Part shown: positions 32,912 to 41,880 of the stretch, in pieces
Numbering within the stretch: the stretch's first letter is position 1
Layout: each line of letters starts with the position of its first letter
Notes under the pieces: generated by a model
Database searches by the model: none
What the model was told of the DNA's origin: nothing
Seen by the model: only the letters and a program-made list of their open reading frames with translations
Position numbers and translations under genes: made by a program
Assembly: GCF_024506395.1 (NCBI RefSeq)
Contig: NZ_JANIBO010000003.1
Span: 92,947 to 156,946, forward strand
Direction: 5' to 3'
DNA from: Cetobacterium sp. NK01
Lineage (GTDB): Bacteria; Fusobacteriota; Fusobacteriia; Fusobacteriales; Fusobacteriaceae
Length of the DNA stretch: 64,000 nucleotides

Positions 32912-33763
32912 ATGATAAAGTTAAGAGTCACAGTTCCAAAGAATATAGCTTTGATTTTAAAACGAGATCAGGAAGATTTTGAAATTAATGAAAATAAGCA
33001 CTATAACATAATATACAAAAATATGAATTTTGATTATAGTGAAGATAAATCAAAATCAGTTTATAAAGAGGATACTGAACTTCTTCAATTTACTTTAAGT
33101 AAAGAAAACTTTATAAAATTTGATACTTTAGAAAATAAAAAACTAAAAAAAGCAGATTTTTTTCGACAATTGATAACAGAATATGCTATGAAAAGTTCTT
33201 ATGAAAGAGAGTTAATAGTTTTTAAAGAGCATTTAGAGCGTATAAAGGTAGCAATAGAGAATAATAAAAGAATAGAGATTAAGTTTAAAAATCGAGATGA
33301 TATTTTAGATCCATATTTTATAGCCTCTTTAGAGAAAGAGAATAGAAATTATTTAGTTAGCTATAGTTATTATAAGGAGAAGATAGTTAATTACAGGATA
33401 AAAAATATTAGTAATATTATTATAACTAACTTAAATCGAGAACCTTTTGATGAAAAGTACATTAAAGATTTAAGTGAAAATTTTAATCCTTTTCTTTCTT
33501 TTGGTAACGAAGTAAAAGTAAGATTTACACGAGAAGGTGAAAAATATTATAAGCAAGTTATAAGTAATAGACCTAAACTCAAAGGAACTGAAGGAGATAT
33601 TTATATTTTTGAAGCTAACGATTACCAAGCAATGCTTTATTTTGCTGGATTTATGGAAATGGTGGAGATATTAGAACCTTTGAGTTTAAGAGAGAAGATG
33701 ATTGAAAGAGCAAAAATGATGATTGAAAACTATTTAACTAATAAAAGTAAAAAAGGAGATTAA
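32912..33763 (+). CDS. WYL-domain transcriptional regulator
   Basis: A 283-aa protein. The N-terminal 100 residues contain ribbon-helix-helix-like segments (IKLRVTVPKNIALIL and LQFTLSKENFIKFDTLENKK). Residues about 112-175 form a WYL domain: KRIEIKFKNRDDILDPYFIA, then RNYLVSYSYYKEKIVNYRIKNISNI. The C-terminal WCX-like part ends FAGFMEMVEILEPLSLREKM. WYL regulators such as CapW and BrxR repress phage-defence operons, so this protein probably controls the genes that follow. It touches the next gene with no intergenic base. The ligand is unknown. Confidence 0.8.
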   Translation: MIKLRVTVPKNIALILKRDQEDFEINENKHYNIIYKNMNFDYSEDKSKSVYKEDTELLQFTLSKENFIKFDTLENKKLKKADFFRQLITEYAMKSSYERELIVFKEHLERIKVAIENNKRIEIKFKNRDDILDPYFIASLEKENRNYLVSYSYYKEKIVNYRIKNISNIIITNLNREPFDEKYIKDLSENFNPFLSFGNEVKVRFTREGEKYYKQVISNRPKLKGTEGDIYIFEANDYQAMLYFAGFMEMVEILEPLSLREKMIERAKMMIENYLTNKSKKGD

Positions 33764-34459
33764 ATGGCGTATTTATATGATAAAGATTTAGAATTTTTGA
33801 AAAATTCTACAAATAATGAACTTGATGCAATTGTTCAAATTATAACAAGTAATGGAAAAATTACAGAGCAACTATCAAAGAAAGAAAATTTTAGAAACCA
33901 TTTTCCAAATCACGATAAATATATTGAGGATATCTTGGAAGAAATACAAAGTTTTGGAGGAAATTCTGTTTTAAATTTTATTAGAAAAAAAGGAGTTTTA
34001 TATAAAGAGATTTTAATAGATATTTGCAAAAATAAAAAAATAAAAATAAATAAAGATTCAAGAACAAGAGATATAGAAAAAATTTTTCTTTTAAATATGA
34101 TGCAAGAATTAATTGAAAATATGGATTTAAAAGAAAGAAAAGAACTTTTAGATACAGCTAAAATTAATAGTGTCGATCTTTCTTTAGTAGAAATAATGAA
34201 AGATTTGGAAAATACTTTAAATGAAAAAAATGTTCATTTAGAAATTTATTTACTTCAATTTATAAATTCAGTAGTTTTAAAGAAACTTCAAATTGAAACT
34301 ACTATTAAGTTAGGAGCTCAACACTTAATAAAATCAGTAGTTCCATTTATTCATTTAAAAACAATAGCAGATATAACAGGTCCAGCTTACCGAGTTACTA
34401 TTCCAACAGTACTTCAGATTTCTATGTTACGAAGAATTAAAGAATTTAATGAATTTTAG
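33764..34459 (+). CDS. YaaW-like protein (UPF0174/DUF3944 type)
   Basis: A 231-aa protein that I recognise as related to E. coli YaaW. It shares an N-terminal YLYDKDLEFLKNSTNNELD block, FGGNSVLNFIRKKGVLYKEI, and the C-terminal signature GPAYRVTIPTVLQISMLRRI, which is almost identical to YaaW. The function of the family is not established; homologues occur near GTPases. Here it lies directly between a WYL regulator and two GTPase genes in one operon, so it probably works with them. AAAGGAGATTAA precedes the ATG. No clear membrane segment. Confidence 0.75.
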   Translation: MAYLYDKDLEFLKNSTNNELDAIVQIITSNGKITEQLSKKENFRNHFPNHDKYIEDILEEIQSFGGNSVLNFIRKKGVLYKEILIDICKNKKIKINKDSRTRDIEKIFLLNMMQELIENMDLKERKELLDTAKINSVDLSLVEIMKDLENTLNEKNVHLEIYLLQFINSVVLKKLQIETTIKLGAQHLIKSVVPFIHLKTIADITGPAYRVTIPTVLQISMLRRIKEFNEF

Positions 34460-34467
34460 GAGTTGAT

Positions 34468-35706
34468 ATGGTCTCAAAAAGTAAAAATAAATTTGAAAAA
34501 GTATTCCAAGAAAAATATAAAAGATATAAAAATGAAAATAAGAAACCTAGAATATTACTAGTAGGTGCTACAGGAGTAGGAAAAAGTTCTTTAATTAATA
34601 ATATTTTCAAAGAAAATTTAGCAGATTTTGGAGCAGGTATGCCTGTAACTAAGTCAAGTACCAGATATGAAAATGAAAATTTAATAATCATAGATAGTGA
34701 AGGCTACGAAATAGGAGAAAATAATGTACAATCATTTAAAACAAAAATTAAAGAGATTGTAGAAATTGAAGAAGTTCATGTTGTTTGGTATTGTATAGCT
34801 TCTTGTAATCATAGAATAACAGAAGTAGACTTAGATACTTTTAAAATGTTAGAACAATTAAATAAAAAAGTTATATTAATTTTGACTCAATCTGAGTTAG
34901 TAACTGAGAATGAAGCACTATTTATGAAACAAATAATTTCTAATGAGCTTAATACAAAACCTTTTGAAATGAGTAATAAACTTGCTTTGGATTCTGTAGA
35001 ATTAATCTATAGAAATTTAGAGTGGCTTCCTGAAATAGTAAGAGATAATTTTATAAAAAAACAAAAAGTTAATCTTGATTTAAAAAAAGAAACTTCTAAT
35101 AAAAAATGTTTACAGTTTGCTCTTGTATCAGGTGTACAAAGTGTAAGCATTGATATTTTAAATAAGTTTACAGAAGAAAAATTAGAGAATCAATCGCCTC
35201 AATTTAATTTTATTTTAAACATTTCCCAATCTATGATGATGGAAAAAATCTCAGAAAATGAATCATTAAAAAATATAACAGAACTTTTTAATCGTTATAA
35301 TTTATTTAAACAGATTCTTGAAATTTATGAATTTGAAAATATACTAAACGGGAAAATAATAAATGAATTGTCATATAACAGCATAATTTCGATAATAATT
35401 AATTTGTTAAGTAAAGGACTAGATAAAATTTTAAAAACTTTTAAAATGTATATTCAACTTTTGAGTAAAGCTGCATTCTCAATAATAACAACGTATATTT
35501 CTGGATATATTTTTTCAAATATATTATATGAATTTGAAAAATCTTTTTACTCAGATGAAACGGAGAAACCTATAAGTATAATCGAACAATTAGAAAATAA
35601 ATTAGATTATTTTTTAGAAAAAATTTCTGCTGAAATTCACCCAGCTCTTTCTTCAGTTCTTGTTAATTTTTTAGCTGAAGAAGGAGGAGAAAATTGCTAT
35701 GTATAA
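34468..35706 (+). CDS. Small-GTPase-domain protein 1 (412 aa)
   Basis: A TRAFAC-type GTPase domain covers residues about 25-190. The G1 loop is LVGATGVGKSSLIN, the G2 threonine is in PVTKSST, and G3 is IDSEGYE (DxxG). The G4 position reads LILTQSELV, so the canonical N/TKxD is TQSE, and base recognition may be altered. The C-terminal 200 residues are helical with a hydrophobic stretch (LLSKAAFSIITTYISGYIFSN) that may touch membrane, as in dynamin or IRG-like proteins. It follows the YaaW-like gene by eight bases. A defence role together with its neighbours is inferred. Confidence 0.75.
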   Translation: MVSKSKNKFEKVFQEKYKRYKNENKKPRILLVGATGVGKSSLINNIFKENLADFGAGMPVTKSSTRYENENLIIIDSEGYEIGENNVQSFKTKIKEIVEIEEVHVVWYCIASCNHRITEVDLDTFKMLEQLNKKVILILTQSELVTENEALFMKQIISNELNTKPFEMSNKLALDSVELIYRNLEWLPEIVRDNFIKKQKVNLDLKKETSNKKCLQFALVSGVQSVSIDILNKFTEEKLENQSPQFNFILNISQSMMMEKISENESLKNITELFNRYNLFKQILEIYEFENILNGKIINELSYNSIISIIINLLSKGLDKILKTFKMYIQLLSKAAFSIITTYISGYIFSNILYEFEKSFYSDETEKPISIIEQLENKLDYFLEKISAEIHPALSSVLVNFLAEEGGENCYV

Positions 35707-36661
35707 GATAAATACGTTGATTTTAGGTAAAACTGGAGCTGGAAAAAGTAGTTTTATAAATTATTTTTATGAGGGAGTTATTTCTGCAGCTGGAGTTGGA
35801 AAACCAGTGACACCATTTGGGTTTCATAAATATGAAATACAAAAAAATTCATATATTCACTGTATTTTCGATAGTTCTGGTCTTGAAGCAAATAATTTTT
35901 TAAAATGGAAAAAAATGTTGGATGATAAATTTTTTTTAGCAGAAAAGGGACTAGATATTACAACTTGGATTCATAATGTTTTTTATTGTATTTCTTCAAA
36001 AGGAGCCAGAATAGAAAAAACTGATTTGGATATAATTTCTTATTTATTAACAAATAGCCAAAGTGTATGTATTCTTCTAACAAAGAGTGATATAGCAGAA
36101 GATTATGAAAAAGAAGCTTTGAAAAGAATACTATTACGAGAATTTCCAAAGATTAATATATTTGAAATTTGTAGTGAGGAAAAATTACTTAGAACAGGTG
36201 AAAAAAAATATCCTTTTGGAAAGGATAAAATATTAAAAGACCTTTCTCGAGATATCTCAAGAGAATTATATTCAAAATTAAATTTCAAAATCTTTAAAAA
36301 TATAAAATCTAATTTAAAGGATTGGTTAGAAAATGAAATTGTTTTTTTGAATAAAGAGATAGGAGTTTTTACAAATCAAAAAAAATTAAAATATTTATTG
36401 GAAGAAAAATGGGAAATTGAAATTTTAGATATTAAGAAAATTTTAGAACATAAAATAAATAAAGGGGTTGCTATAATAACTCAATTAACTGAAAATCCAC
36501 AAAATATAGATTATTTTGAAAATAGTTTTAAAGTTATTGAAGAAGAAACTCAAAATATATTTGAAATATTAAATAAAAATATAGACTTAAATATAAATAA
36601 TATTAAATTTAAGAAAAAAGTTTTAGAAGAGCTAAAATTAAAATTAGAGGAGATGGTATAA
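35699..36661 (+). CDS. Small-GTPase-domain protein 2 (320 aa)
   Basis: G1 is LILGKTGAGKSSFIN at residues 7-21, G2 is in KPVTPFG, G3 is FDSSGLE (DxxG) and G4 is the canonical LLTKSDI. After the GTPase core (to about residue 185) comes a helical coiled-coil tail (residues 200-320). It differs from protein 1 in G4 and tail, so the two may form a hetero-oligomer. The start overlaps the stop of protein 1 by eight bases and is preceded by GGAGGAG, indicating coupled translation at fixed ratio. Confidence 0.8.
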   Translation: MYKINTLILGKTGAGKSSFINYFYEGVISAAGVGKPVTPFGFHKYEIQKNSYIHCIFDSSGLEANNFLKWKKMLDDKFFLAEKGLDITTWIHNVFYCISSKGARIEKTDLDIISYLLTNSQSVCILLTKSDIAEDYEKEALKRILLREFPKINIFEICSEEKLLRTGEKKYPFGKDKILKDLSRDISRELYSKLNFKIFKNIKSNLKDWLENEIVFLNKEIGVFTNQKKLKYLLEEKWEIEILDIKKILEHKINKGVAIITQLTENPQNIDYFENSFKVIEEETQNIFEILNKNIDLNINNIKFKKKVLEELKLKLEEMV

Positions 36662-36662
36662 A

Positions 36663-37208
36663 ATGTCTAATAAAGCAACAGAAATTTTTTCAAATAATTT
36701 ACAAAATAAATTAATTGAAGGTGGAATTCCTTTTTCTGCAGAAATATCTAAAGTATTTTCAGAAGTAGCTTTAGGGAGTGTTGAAAATATAACAAATATG
36801 ATGGATAAATCAGATGAAAGAAGACATAAAGAAATACTAAAAAAAATAGAAAATGATTTTAAAGAAACAGAATTATTTTCTAATTTTAGTAAAGCTGGTC
36901 TTGATATAACTAAAGAAGTACTTCAACAATGTTTAAAATTTTATGAAAATGCTTTAGAATCTTGTAAAGATTTAGAAAAAGAATTATCGATTATAATAAC
37001 TAATATTAATGAAGATAAGGATATTAGAATGAAGGCTATGGAAGAGAATACTAAGTTGAAGCAAACTAAAATAAATTCGACTAACGATTTGACTAAAACT
37101 GCAGTTAAAGCAGTTACTACTTTAACAGCGATAGTTGCTGCAACGTTTATTAGTAAAAAAGGTATCGACTCTTGGGAAAATAGCAAAAAACCATTTTGGA
37201 AAAGATAA
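36663..37208 (+). CDS. Coiled-coil protein with C-terminal membrane segment, 181 aa
   Basis: Mostly helical, with a long charged coiled coil (residues 45-140) and one hydrophobic segment near the C-terminus (KAVTTLTAIVAATFISKKG). It is the last gene of the WYL-YaaW-GTPase operon and starts one base after the GTPase 2 stop. A membrane anchor or effector for the GTPases is a reasonable guess from topology and position. No family is recognised. Confidence 0.6.
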   Translation: MSNKATEIFSNNLQNKLIEGGIPFSAEISKVFSEVALGSVENITNMMDKSDERRHKEILKKIENDFKETELFSNFSKAGLDITKEVLQQCLKFYENALESCKDLEKELSIIITNINEDKDIRMKAMEENTKLKQTKINSTNDLTKTAVKAVTTLTAIVAATFISKKGIDSWENSKKPFWKR

Positions 37209-37310
37209 GTATAAAAAAGTAAGAAAGTAAAGAGAAATTATCAAAAAATTTAAACAAATCTAACAATTCTTATATTTAGTTGAATAATTTTTTTAAATAA
37301 ATTGATAAAT

Positions 37311-37350
37311 AAAGATAAATTAGTTGTAAGATAAAAACTAATTTATCTTT
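37311..37350 (+). terminator. AT-rich terminator after the GTPase operon
   Basis: AAAGATAAATTAGTT and AACTAATTTATCTTT form a perfect 15-bp stem with a ten-base loop, followed by a T-rich run. Confidence 0.7.
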
Positions 37351-37361
37351 ATTTTATTATC

Positions 37362-37390
37362 TTGGATATTGTACAGTTTTATGTTATTAT
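37362..37390 (+). promoter_or_regulatory. Sigma-70-like promoter of the helicase operon
   Basis: TTGGAT (37362-37367), a 17-base spacer and TATTAT (37385-37390) lie 38 bp before the helicase ATG. Spacing is ideal, so this is a good promoter candidate. Confidence 0.55.
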
Positions 37391-37427
37391 AAGCCTATAT
37401 GATAAGGTGGTATTTTAGGGGGAGATA

Positions 37428-39782
37428 ATGCTAATATCTAATAATAAAATGACAATGTATGAGACTTTGAAAAATTCTATAAATAGCTGTGAAGAGATAA
37501 TAATGAATGTCTCTTTTATTCGCGATTCAGGATTAAAACTTTTAATTCCAGAGTTACAAAAAGCAAAGGCTGCTGGAAAAAATATAAAGATATTAACAAG
37601 CGATTATATGAAGGTAACAGAACCAAATGCACTTTATAGACTGCTTGATATTCCAGGAGTTAAAATATTTAATAACCCTTCTAACAGATCTTTTCATCCA
37701 AAAACATATATATTTAAAAATAAAAACAAGATTGAAATCTATGTTGGATCTTCCAATATTTCTTACTCTGCATTAGTTTCAGGAGTAGAGTGGAACTACT
37801 ATTTTAGTGGAGATTCTAAGGAGGAGAATATAAATGATATTTTATTAGAGTTTGAAGAACTTTATGAAAGATGTAGTTTTAATCTAACTTTAGATTGGCT
37901 AAGAGATTATGAAAAGTCCTATGAGAAAAAGGATTTTGAAAAACTAATAGATCCTCAACCACCAATAGAGATTACAAAAAAATTGGAACCTATAAAGTTT
38001 CAAGTACCGGCTCTTTATGAACTTTCTAAAACTAGAGAGGAGGGCTATAAAAAAGCTATGGTTGTTGTTGGGACAGGACTTGGTAAAACATACCTTTCAG
38101 CTTTTGATAGTATGAGTTTTAATAAGATATTGTTTGTGGCTCATAGAGATGAGATATTAAGAGATGCTAAAAAAACATTTGAAACTGTATATAAAGACAG
38201 TAAAAGTTATGGCTTTTTCAATGGTTACAAGAAAGAGGTAGCCAAAGATATAACATTTGCAACAGTGACAACACTTTCAAAGGATGAGTATTTAATAGAT
38301 GACTATTTTTCAAAAGAATACTTTGACTATATAGTGATAGATGAGTTTCATCATGGTAGTGCTCCAAGTTATTTGAAACTTTTAGATTATTTTAAACCTA
38401 AGTTTTTGCTAGGGCTCACTGCAACGCCAGACCGTGCTGACAATGGAGATGTGTATAGACTATGTGACTATAATATCGCCTATGAGTGTGACTTTAGAGT
38501 TGGTATCAATAATGGGTGGCTTACTCCTTTTGAATATTTTGGAATCTATGATGATACAGATTATTCTCTAATACCTTGGAGAAGTGGAAAATATGATTTA
38601 GAAGCTTTGGAAAATAGTTTGATTGTTGAAAAAAGATTGGAACTTGTTCATAAAAAATATATGGAGTTTAGAAAAACCTCCACTGTTGCTTTTTGTGCCA
38701 GTGTTAAGCACTGTAAAGTTATGCATAAATATTTTAATGATAAAAATATAAAAAGTGAGATAGTTATTGGGGATACATCGGTGGAGAAAAGGCAGGAGAT
38801 AATTTCTAAATTTAAAGAGGGAAAATTAGATATTATATTTACTGTGGATGTATTTAATGAAGGGGTAGATATCCCATGTATAGATACAATTTTATTTTTA
38901 AGACCAACAAACTCCTATACAATATTTATTCAGCAATTGGGGAGAGGACTTAGAACTTTTGAGGGAAAAGAAAAGCTTCGAGTTTTAGATTTTGTAGGAA
39001 ACTTTAAAGGGGCAGAGTTAAGACCAGCTTTTTTATCGGGAAGTTTTAAGGGAGAAAGAAAGCCAATATCTCCTTTAGATTCAAACTTTGTTTTGCCAAG
39101 TGGATGTAGTGCAAACTTTGATTTTAAAATAATAGAGTACTTTGAACAAAGTAAAGATAAAAGGGATAATTTAAAGGAGAAATTGTATCAAGATTTTTTA
39201 AGAGTTAAAGAGATTTTAGGGAAAAATCCAAGTATTATGGATGTCTATACCTTTGGAGAGTTCCCAGTTCATACATATTTGCAAAAATATAAAAGCTGGT
39301 ATCAATTTTTAAAAGAGGTTGATGAATTAACAGAGGAAGAAAAGGTATTTTCAGAAAGAGCTATTAAATTTTTGGAGTTTTTAGAAAAAACTGCAATGAC
39401 CAAATCCTATAAAATACCTCTGTTACTGCCTTTGTTTAAAGATGGATTAAAAGAAGAGGTGGCCTTAAAAGAGATTGGGGAGTTTTATAAAAAGTTTTAT
39501 AGTGATGATTTACATGGGAAGGATTTAAATAACAAAAAGCATGATGATTGGAAAAGTTGGGATTTAAAAAAGTTTGAAGCTTTGGCCAAAGATAATCCAA
39601 TACATTTTTTAACTAAAGATGAAAAAAACAAAGAGTTTTTCAGCTTTGTAGATGATAAGTTTAAACTAAATGATGAACTATTTAAAGAAGTTATAGAAAA
39701 TAAAGAGTTACTAGAGAATATTTTAAGTAGATTAGAGTATAGAAATATAAATTATTTTAGAAGGAAATATATGGAGGGATAA
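37428..39782 (+). CDS. PLD-nuclease/SF2 helicase fusion
   Basis: A 784-aa protein. Residues 1-165 form a phospholipase-D-type nuclease domain with one HxK motif (FHPKTYIF) and GSSNISYSAL, so two chains may pair to make the active site. Residues about 185-560 form an SF2 helicase: VVVGTGLGKTYLSAF (motif I), IDEFHHG (motif II, DEFH), LTATPDR (motif III) and QQLGRGLRT (motif VI). The C-terminal 200 residues include one repeat-like unit (GEFPVHTYLQKYKSWYQFLKEV) like those in the protein at 40333. It would unwind and cut DNA; a defence role is inferred from the island. Confidence 0.8.
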   Translation: MLISNNKMTMYETLKNSINSCEEIIMNVSFIRDSGLKLLIPELQKAKAAGKNIKILTSDYMKVTEPNALYRLLDIPGVKIFNNPSNRSFHPKTYIFKNKNKIEIYVGSSNISYSALVSGVEWNYYFSGDSKEENINDILLEFEELYERCSFNLTLDWLRDYEKSYEKKDFEKLIDPQPPIEITKKLEPIKFQVPALYELSKTREEGYKKAMVVVGTGLGKTYLSAFDSMSFNKILFVAHRDEILRDAKKTFETVYKDSKSYGFFNGYKKEVAKDITFATVTTLSKDEYLIDDYFSKEYFDYIVIDEFHHGSAPSYLKLLDYFKPKFLLGLTATPDRADNGDVYRLCDYNIAYECDFRVGINNGWLTPFEYFGIYDDTDYSLIPWRSGKYDLEALENSLIVEKRLELVHKKYMEFRKTSTVAFCASVKHCKVMHKYFNDKNIKSEIVIGDTSVEKRQEIISKFKEGKLDIIFTVDVFNEGVDIPCIDTILFLRPTNSYTIFIQQLGRGLRTFEGKEKLRVLDFVGNFKGAELRPAFLSGSFKGERKPISPLDSNFVLPSGCSANFDFKIIEYFEQSKDKRDNLKEKLYQDFLRVKEILGKNPSIMDVYTFGEFPVHTYLQKYKSWYQFLKEVDELTEEEKVFSERAIKFLEFLEKTAMTKSYKIPLLLPLFKDGLKEEVALKEIGEFYKKFYSDDLHGKDLNNKKHDDWKSWDLKKFEALAKDNPIHFLTKDEKNKEFFSFVDDKFKLNDELFKEVIENKELLENILSRLEYRNINYFRRKYMEG

Positions 39783-40363
39783 TGTCAGTAGAGTTTTATA
39801 ATAATAATGCAGAGGAGTTTTTTAATAATACTGTTAATGCAGATATGAGTGCAACATACAGTTTGTTTGAGGAAAATCTTTCAGATATAGATGGAGAGAT
39901 TTTAGATTTAGGGTGCGGAAGTGGAAGAGATGCTAAATATTTTATCGATAAAGGATATAAGGTGACAGCTTTAGATTTGTCTCCAGTGTTAGCAGAAAAA
40001 GCAAGTAAATATATTGGACAACAGGTTATAATAGGAGATATGAAAGATTTAGATTATAAGGACAGATTCATTGGAATTTGGGCGTGTGCGTCACTGTTGC
40101 ACCTAACAGAGGATGAAGTTTTTGAAACTATAAAAAGGTGTCATAAGGCTTTAAAAAAGGATGGTGTTCTTTATGCATCTTTTAAATATGGAGAAAACAA
40201 TTACGAGAAGGATGGAAGAAGTTTTACTTGTTTTACTAAAGATAAATTTTTAAATCTAATAGAGGGATTAGATTTTTATTACCGTGCAACTTTTGAAACT
40301 GGTGATGTTAGGCCAGGAAGGGGGAACGAAAAATGGCTCAATGTGATTCTGAAAAAGGGATAG
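39782..40363 (+). CDS. SAM-dependent methyltransferase, class I
   Basis: A 193-aa Rossmann-fold methyltransferase. Motif I is ILDLGCGSGRDAKYF (residues about 40-54), the acidic loop is VTALDLSP, motif II is GDMKDLDY, and IWACASLLHL follows. It resembles UbiE/tellurite-type small-molecule enzymes and lacks a DPPY or PCQ motif, so it is unlikely to be a DNA modification enzyme. Its ATG overlaps the helicase stop, so both are made together. The substrate cannot be deduced. Confidence 0.78.
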   Translation: MSVEFYNNNAEEFFNNTVNADMSATYSLFEENLSDIDGEILDLGCGSGRDAKYFIDKGYKVTALDLSPVLAEKASKYIGQQVIIGDMKDLDYKDRFIGIWACASLLHLTEDEVFETIKRCHKALKKDGVLYASFKYGENNYEKDGRSFTCFTKDKFLNLIEGLDFYYRATFETGDVRPGRGNEKWLNVILKKG

Positions 40364-41223
40364 TAAAGCGTACTAGCCATAAGGAACTCTTAAAGTTAGA
40401 GGATAAAGAGCTTCTAAAAGCTATCCGTAAAGTTATGATGGAGAATAAGGCATTTACATCTGTGGCTTATAAAAAAGCTAAATTTATCCCATTTCCTACT
40501 TTAAAAAGAAGATTTAAGGATATTGAGGTATGGCAGGATTTAATTAACTATTTACATTTAAATAAAGAGTATCAAATAGCAACAATGAAAGCTAAGAAAA
40601 AAATTATAACTCCAGCTTTTATAAAAAATAGTGTAAAAGAAAGTAACGAAGAACTTTTAGAGATGTATAAAGAGTTTTCAGAGAGAATTGGAGCATATAA
40701 TGGTGCTTCTATGCTTCAACTTAAAAAGTATGGCTTTAAATACTCTGAAACAGTTCTTTTAAGACGTTTTGGTAGCTGGAAAAATGTTAAAGAGTCATGT
40801 GGTTATACATTTAATTTAGGGACTATGTACTCTAAGGAGGAGATTGTAAAACTTTTAATGGTGGCTAGAGAGAAATATGGAAGAAGACTTTCTCAAAAAG
40901 AGATAAATCAAGATCCAGATTTGCCAACATTAGAAACAGTTTTAAAGTTTTTTAAGACTACTAAAATCTCGAGTATTTGGGATGAGTTGGAAAAAGGTAT
41001 GGAGAAAACCACTACAGATGGGAAAATCTATACTTTAGAAGAGATTAAAGAGTTACTGTATAAAGAGTATCTAGAAAAAGGTGCTCCTTTAACTATAGTT
41101 GAAATTATGGAAAAAACTAAAGAGGGAAAACTCCCTGGGAAAACAACAATATACAGACATTTTAAAACACAAAAGATTAAAGATATTTGGAATATTGTTT
41201 TGGAGGAGAAAGAAAATGGATAA
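40333..41223 (+). CDS. Protein built of homing-endonuclease-associated repeats, 296 aa
   Basis: Four to five helical repeats of the homing-endonuclease-associated (HNH_repeat) kind can be seen, each ending in an R/K-x-F-x-x-(W/I)-x-x(0-2)-W pattern: TLKRRFKDIEVWQDLI, VLLRRFGSWKNVKESCGY, ETVLKFFKTTKISSIWDEL and TIYRHFKTQKIKDIWNIV. Such repeats probably bind DNA. No nuclease motif is visible. The ATG at 40333 lies inside the methyltransferase gene (31-base overlap) but has AGGAAGGGGGAA upstream. It likely gives DNA specificity to the helicase module. Confidence 0.65.
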   Translation: MAQCDSEKGIVKRTSHKELLKLEDKELLKAIRKVMMENKAFTSVAYKKAKFIPFPTLKRRFKDIEVWQDLINYLHLNKEYQIATMKAKKKIITPAFIKNSVKESNEELLEMYKEFSERIGAYNGASMLQLKKYGFKYSETVLLRRFGSWKNVKESCGYTFNLGTMYSKEEIVKLLMVAREKYGRRLSQKEINQDPDLPTLETVLKFFKTTKISSIWDELEKGMEKTTTDGKIYTLEEIKELLYKEYLEKGAPLTIVEIMEKTKEGKLPGKTTIYRHFKTQKIKDIWNIVLEEKENG

Positions 41224-41593
41224 AATTAAGAAAATTTTTTATAAGCATTGGGATAAAGAGAAAAGTGACAAGTTTTATGAGAGTTTAGAAAGTTCAGTTT
41301 TAAGCTATAAGGTTGAGTGTTTAGAAAAGTTTATAGAGGATATATTTCAAGAGAATCCAAATGTAAAAAGAGATGAGATATTAAGATATGCTAAAAATAT
41401 GGATGCTTTTACTGATGCAGAGGAGTTTTTAATAGATTTCTTTAAATCTACTAGAACACCTGAGGGTGATGCTGTTGCTGCAAGATTAGAGGATAATCCA
41501 GAAGAGGTTGAAAGACTTTTAAATGGACTTTTGGCTTCAAAGAGAATAAGAGTTAAAGAGAATGAGAATGAGTTTATAGTTTGGTATATTTAA
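41216..41593 (+). CDS. Hypothetical protein, 125 aa, end of the helicase operon
   Basis: A small soluble helical protein (LSYKVECLEKFIEDIFQENP, then AEEFLIDFFKSTRTPEGDA). The ATG at 41216 follows GGAGGAG and overlaps the previous stop by eight bases; a longer frame from 41099 lies inside the neighbour and is rejected. No family is recognised. Tight coupling suggests it is part of the helicase-methyltransferase-repeat module. Confidence 0.6.
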   Translation: MDKIKKIFYKHWDKEKSDKFYESLESSVLSYKVECLEKFIEDIFQENPNVKRDEILRYAKNMDAFTDAEEFLIDFFKSTRTPEGDAVAARLEDNPEEVERLLNGLLASKRIRVKENENEFIVWYI

Positions 41594-41652
41594 GAAAGTT
41601 TTAAATAAAACATTTATATAATTAAGTATAAGATAAAATTTAATAATGAGTT

Positions 41653-41687
41653 AAAAAAGTAGTAATTTAAAGGATTACTACTTTTTT
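41653..41687 (+). terminator. Rho-independent terminator after the helicase operon
   Basis: AAAAAGTAGTAAT, a seven-base loop and ATTACTACTTTTTT form a long stem with a T run. Confidence 0.85.
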
Positions 41688-41803
41688 ATTTAGAAAAAAT
41701 TAGTAAATATGAAGAGTGATTTAGGAGGAGTAAGTTTAATTATATAAATTAATCATAAAAATGTAATTATTTTGTAAAAATGTACTATATTATATACACT
41801 CTT

Positions 41804-41880
41804 GAAGAAAATTTAAAAAAAAATAAAAAAATTTCAAATAGATAAATTCTAGAATATGAACTATTATATAATAAACGTAA
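41804..41880 (+). promoter_or_regulatory. Promoter-like element, copy 1 (shared with 58947-59026)
   Basis: The block GAAGAAAATTTAAAAAAAA through CAAATAGATAAA (41804-41845) recurs at 58947-58989 with single-base shifts in A/T runs. Both copies are followed by a TATAAT-like stretch and a TAAACG (41872-41877 and 59021-59026). It lies in a 522-bp gene-free stretch (41594-42115) between two terminators. Confidence 0.45.

Noticed and set aside
34446..34691. 81-codon minus-strand frame at the start of GTPase 1
   Set aside because: It overlaps the G1 loop region of a convincing GTPase gene and has no ribosome site.
39782..40363. Methyltransferase as a DNA modification enzyme of a restriction system
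   Set aside because: It has motif I but no DPPY or PCQ catalytic motif and no target-recognition domain; a small-molecule enzyme fits better.
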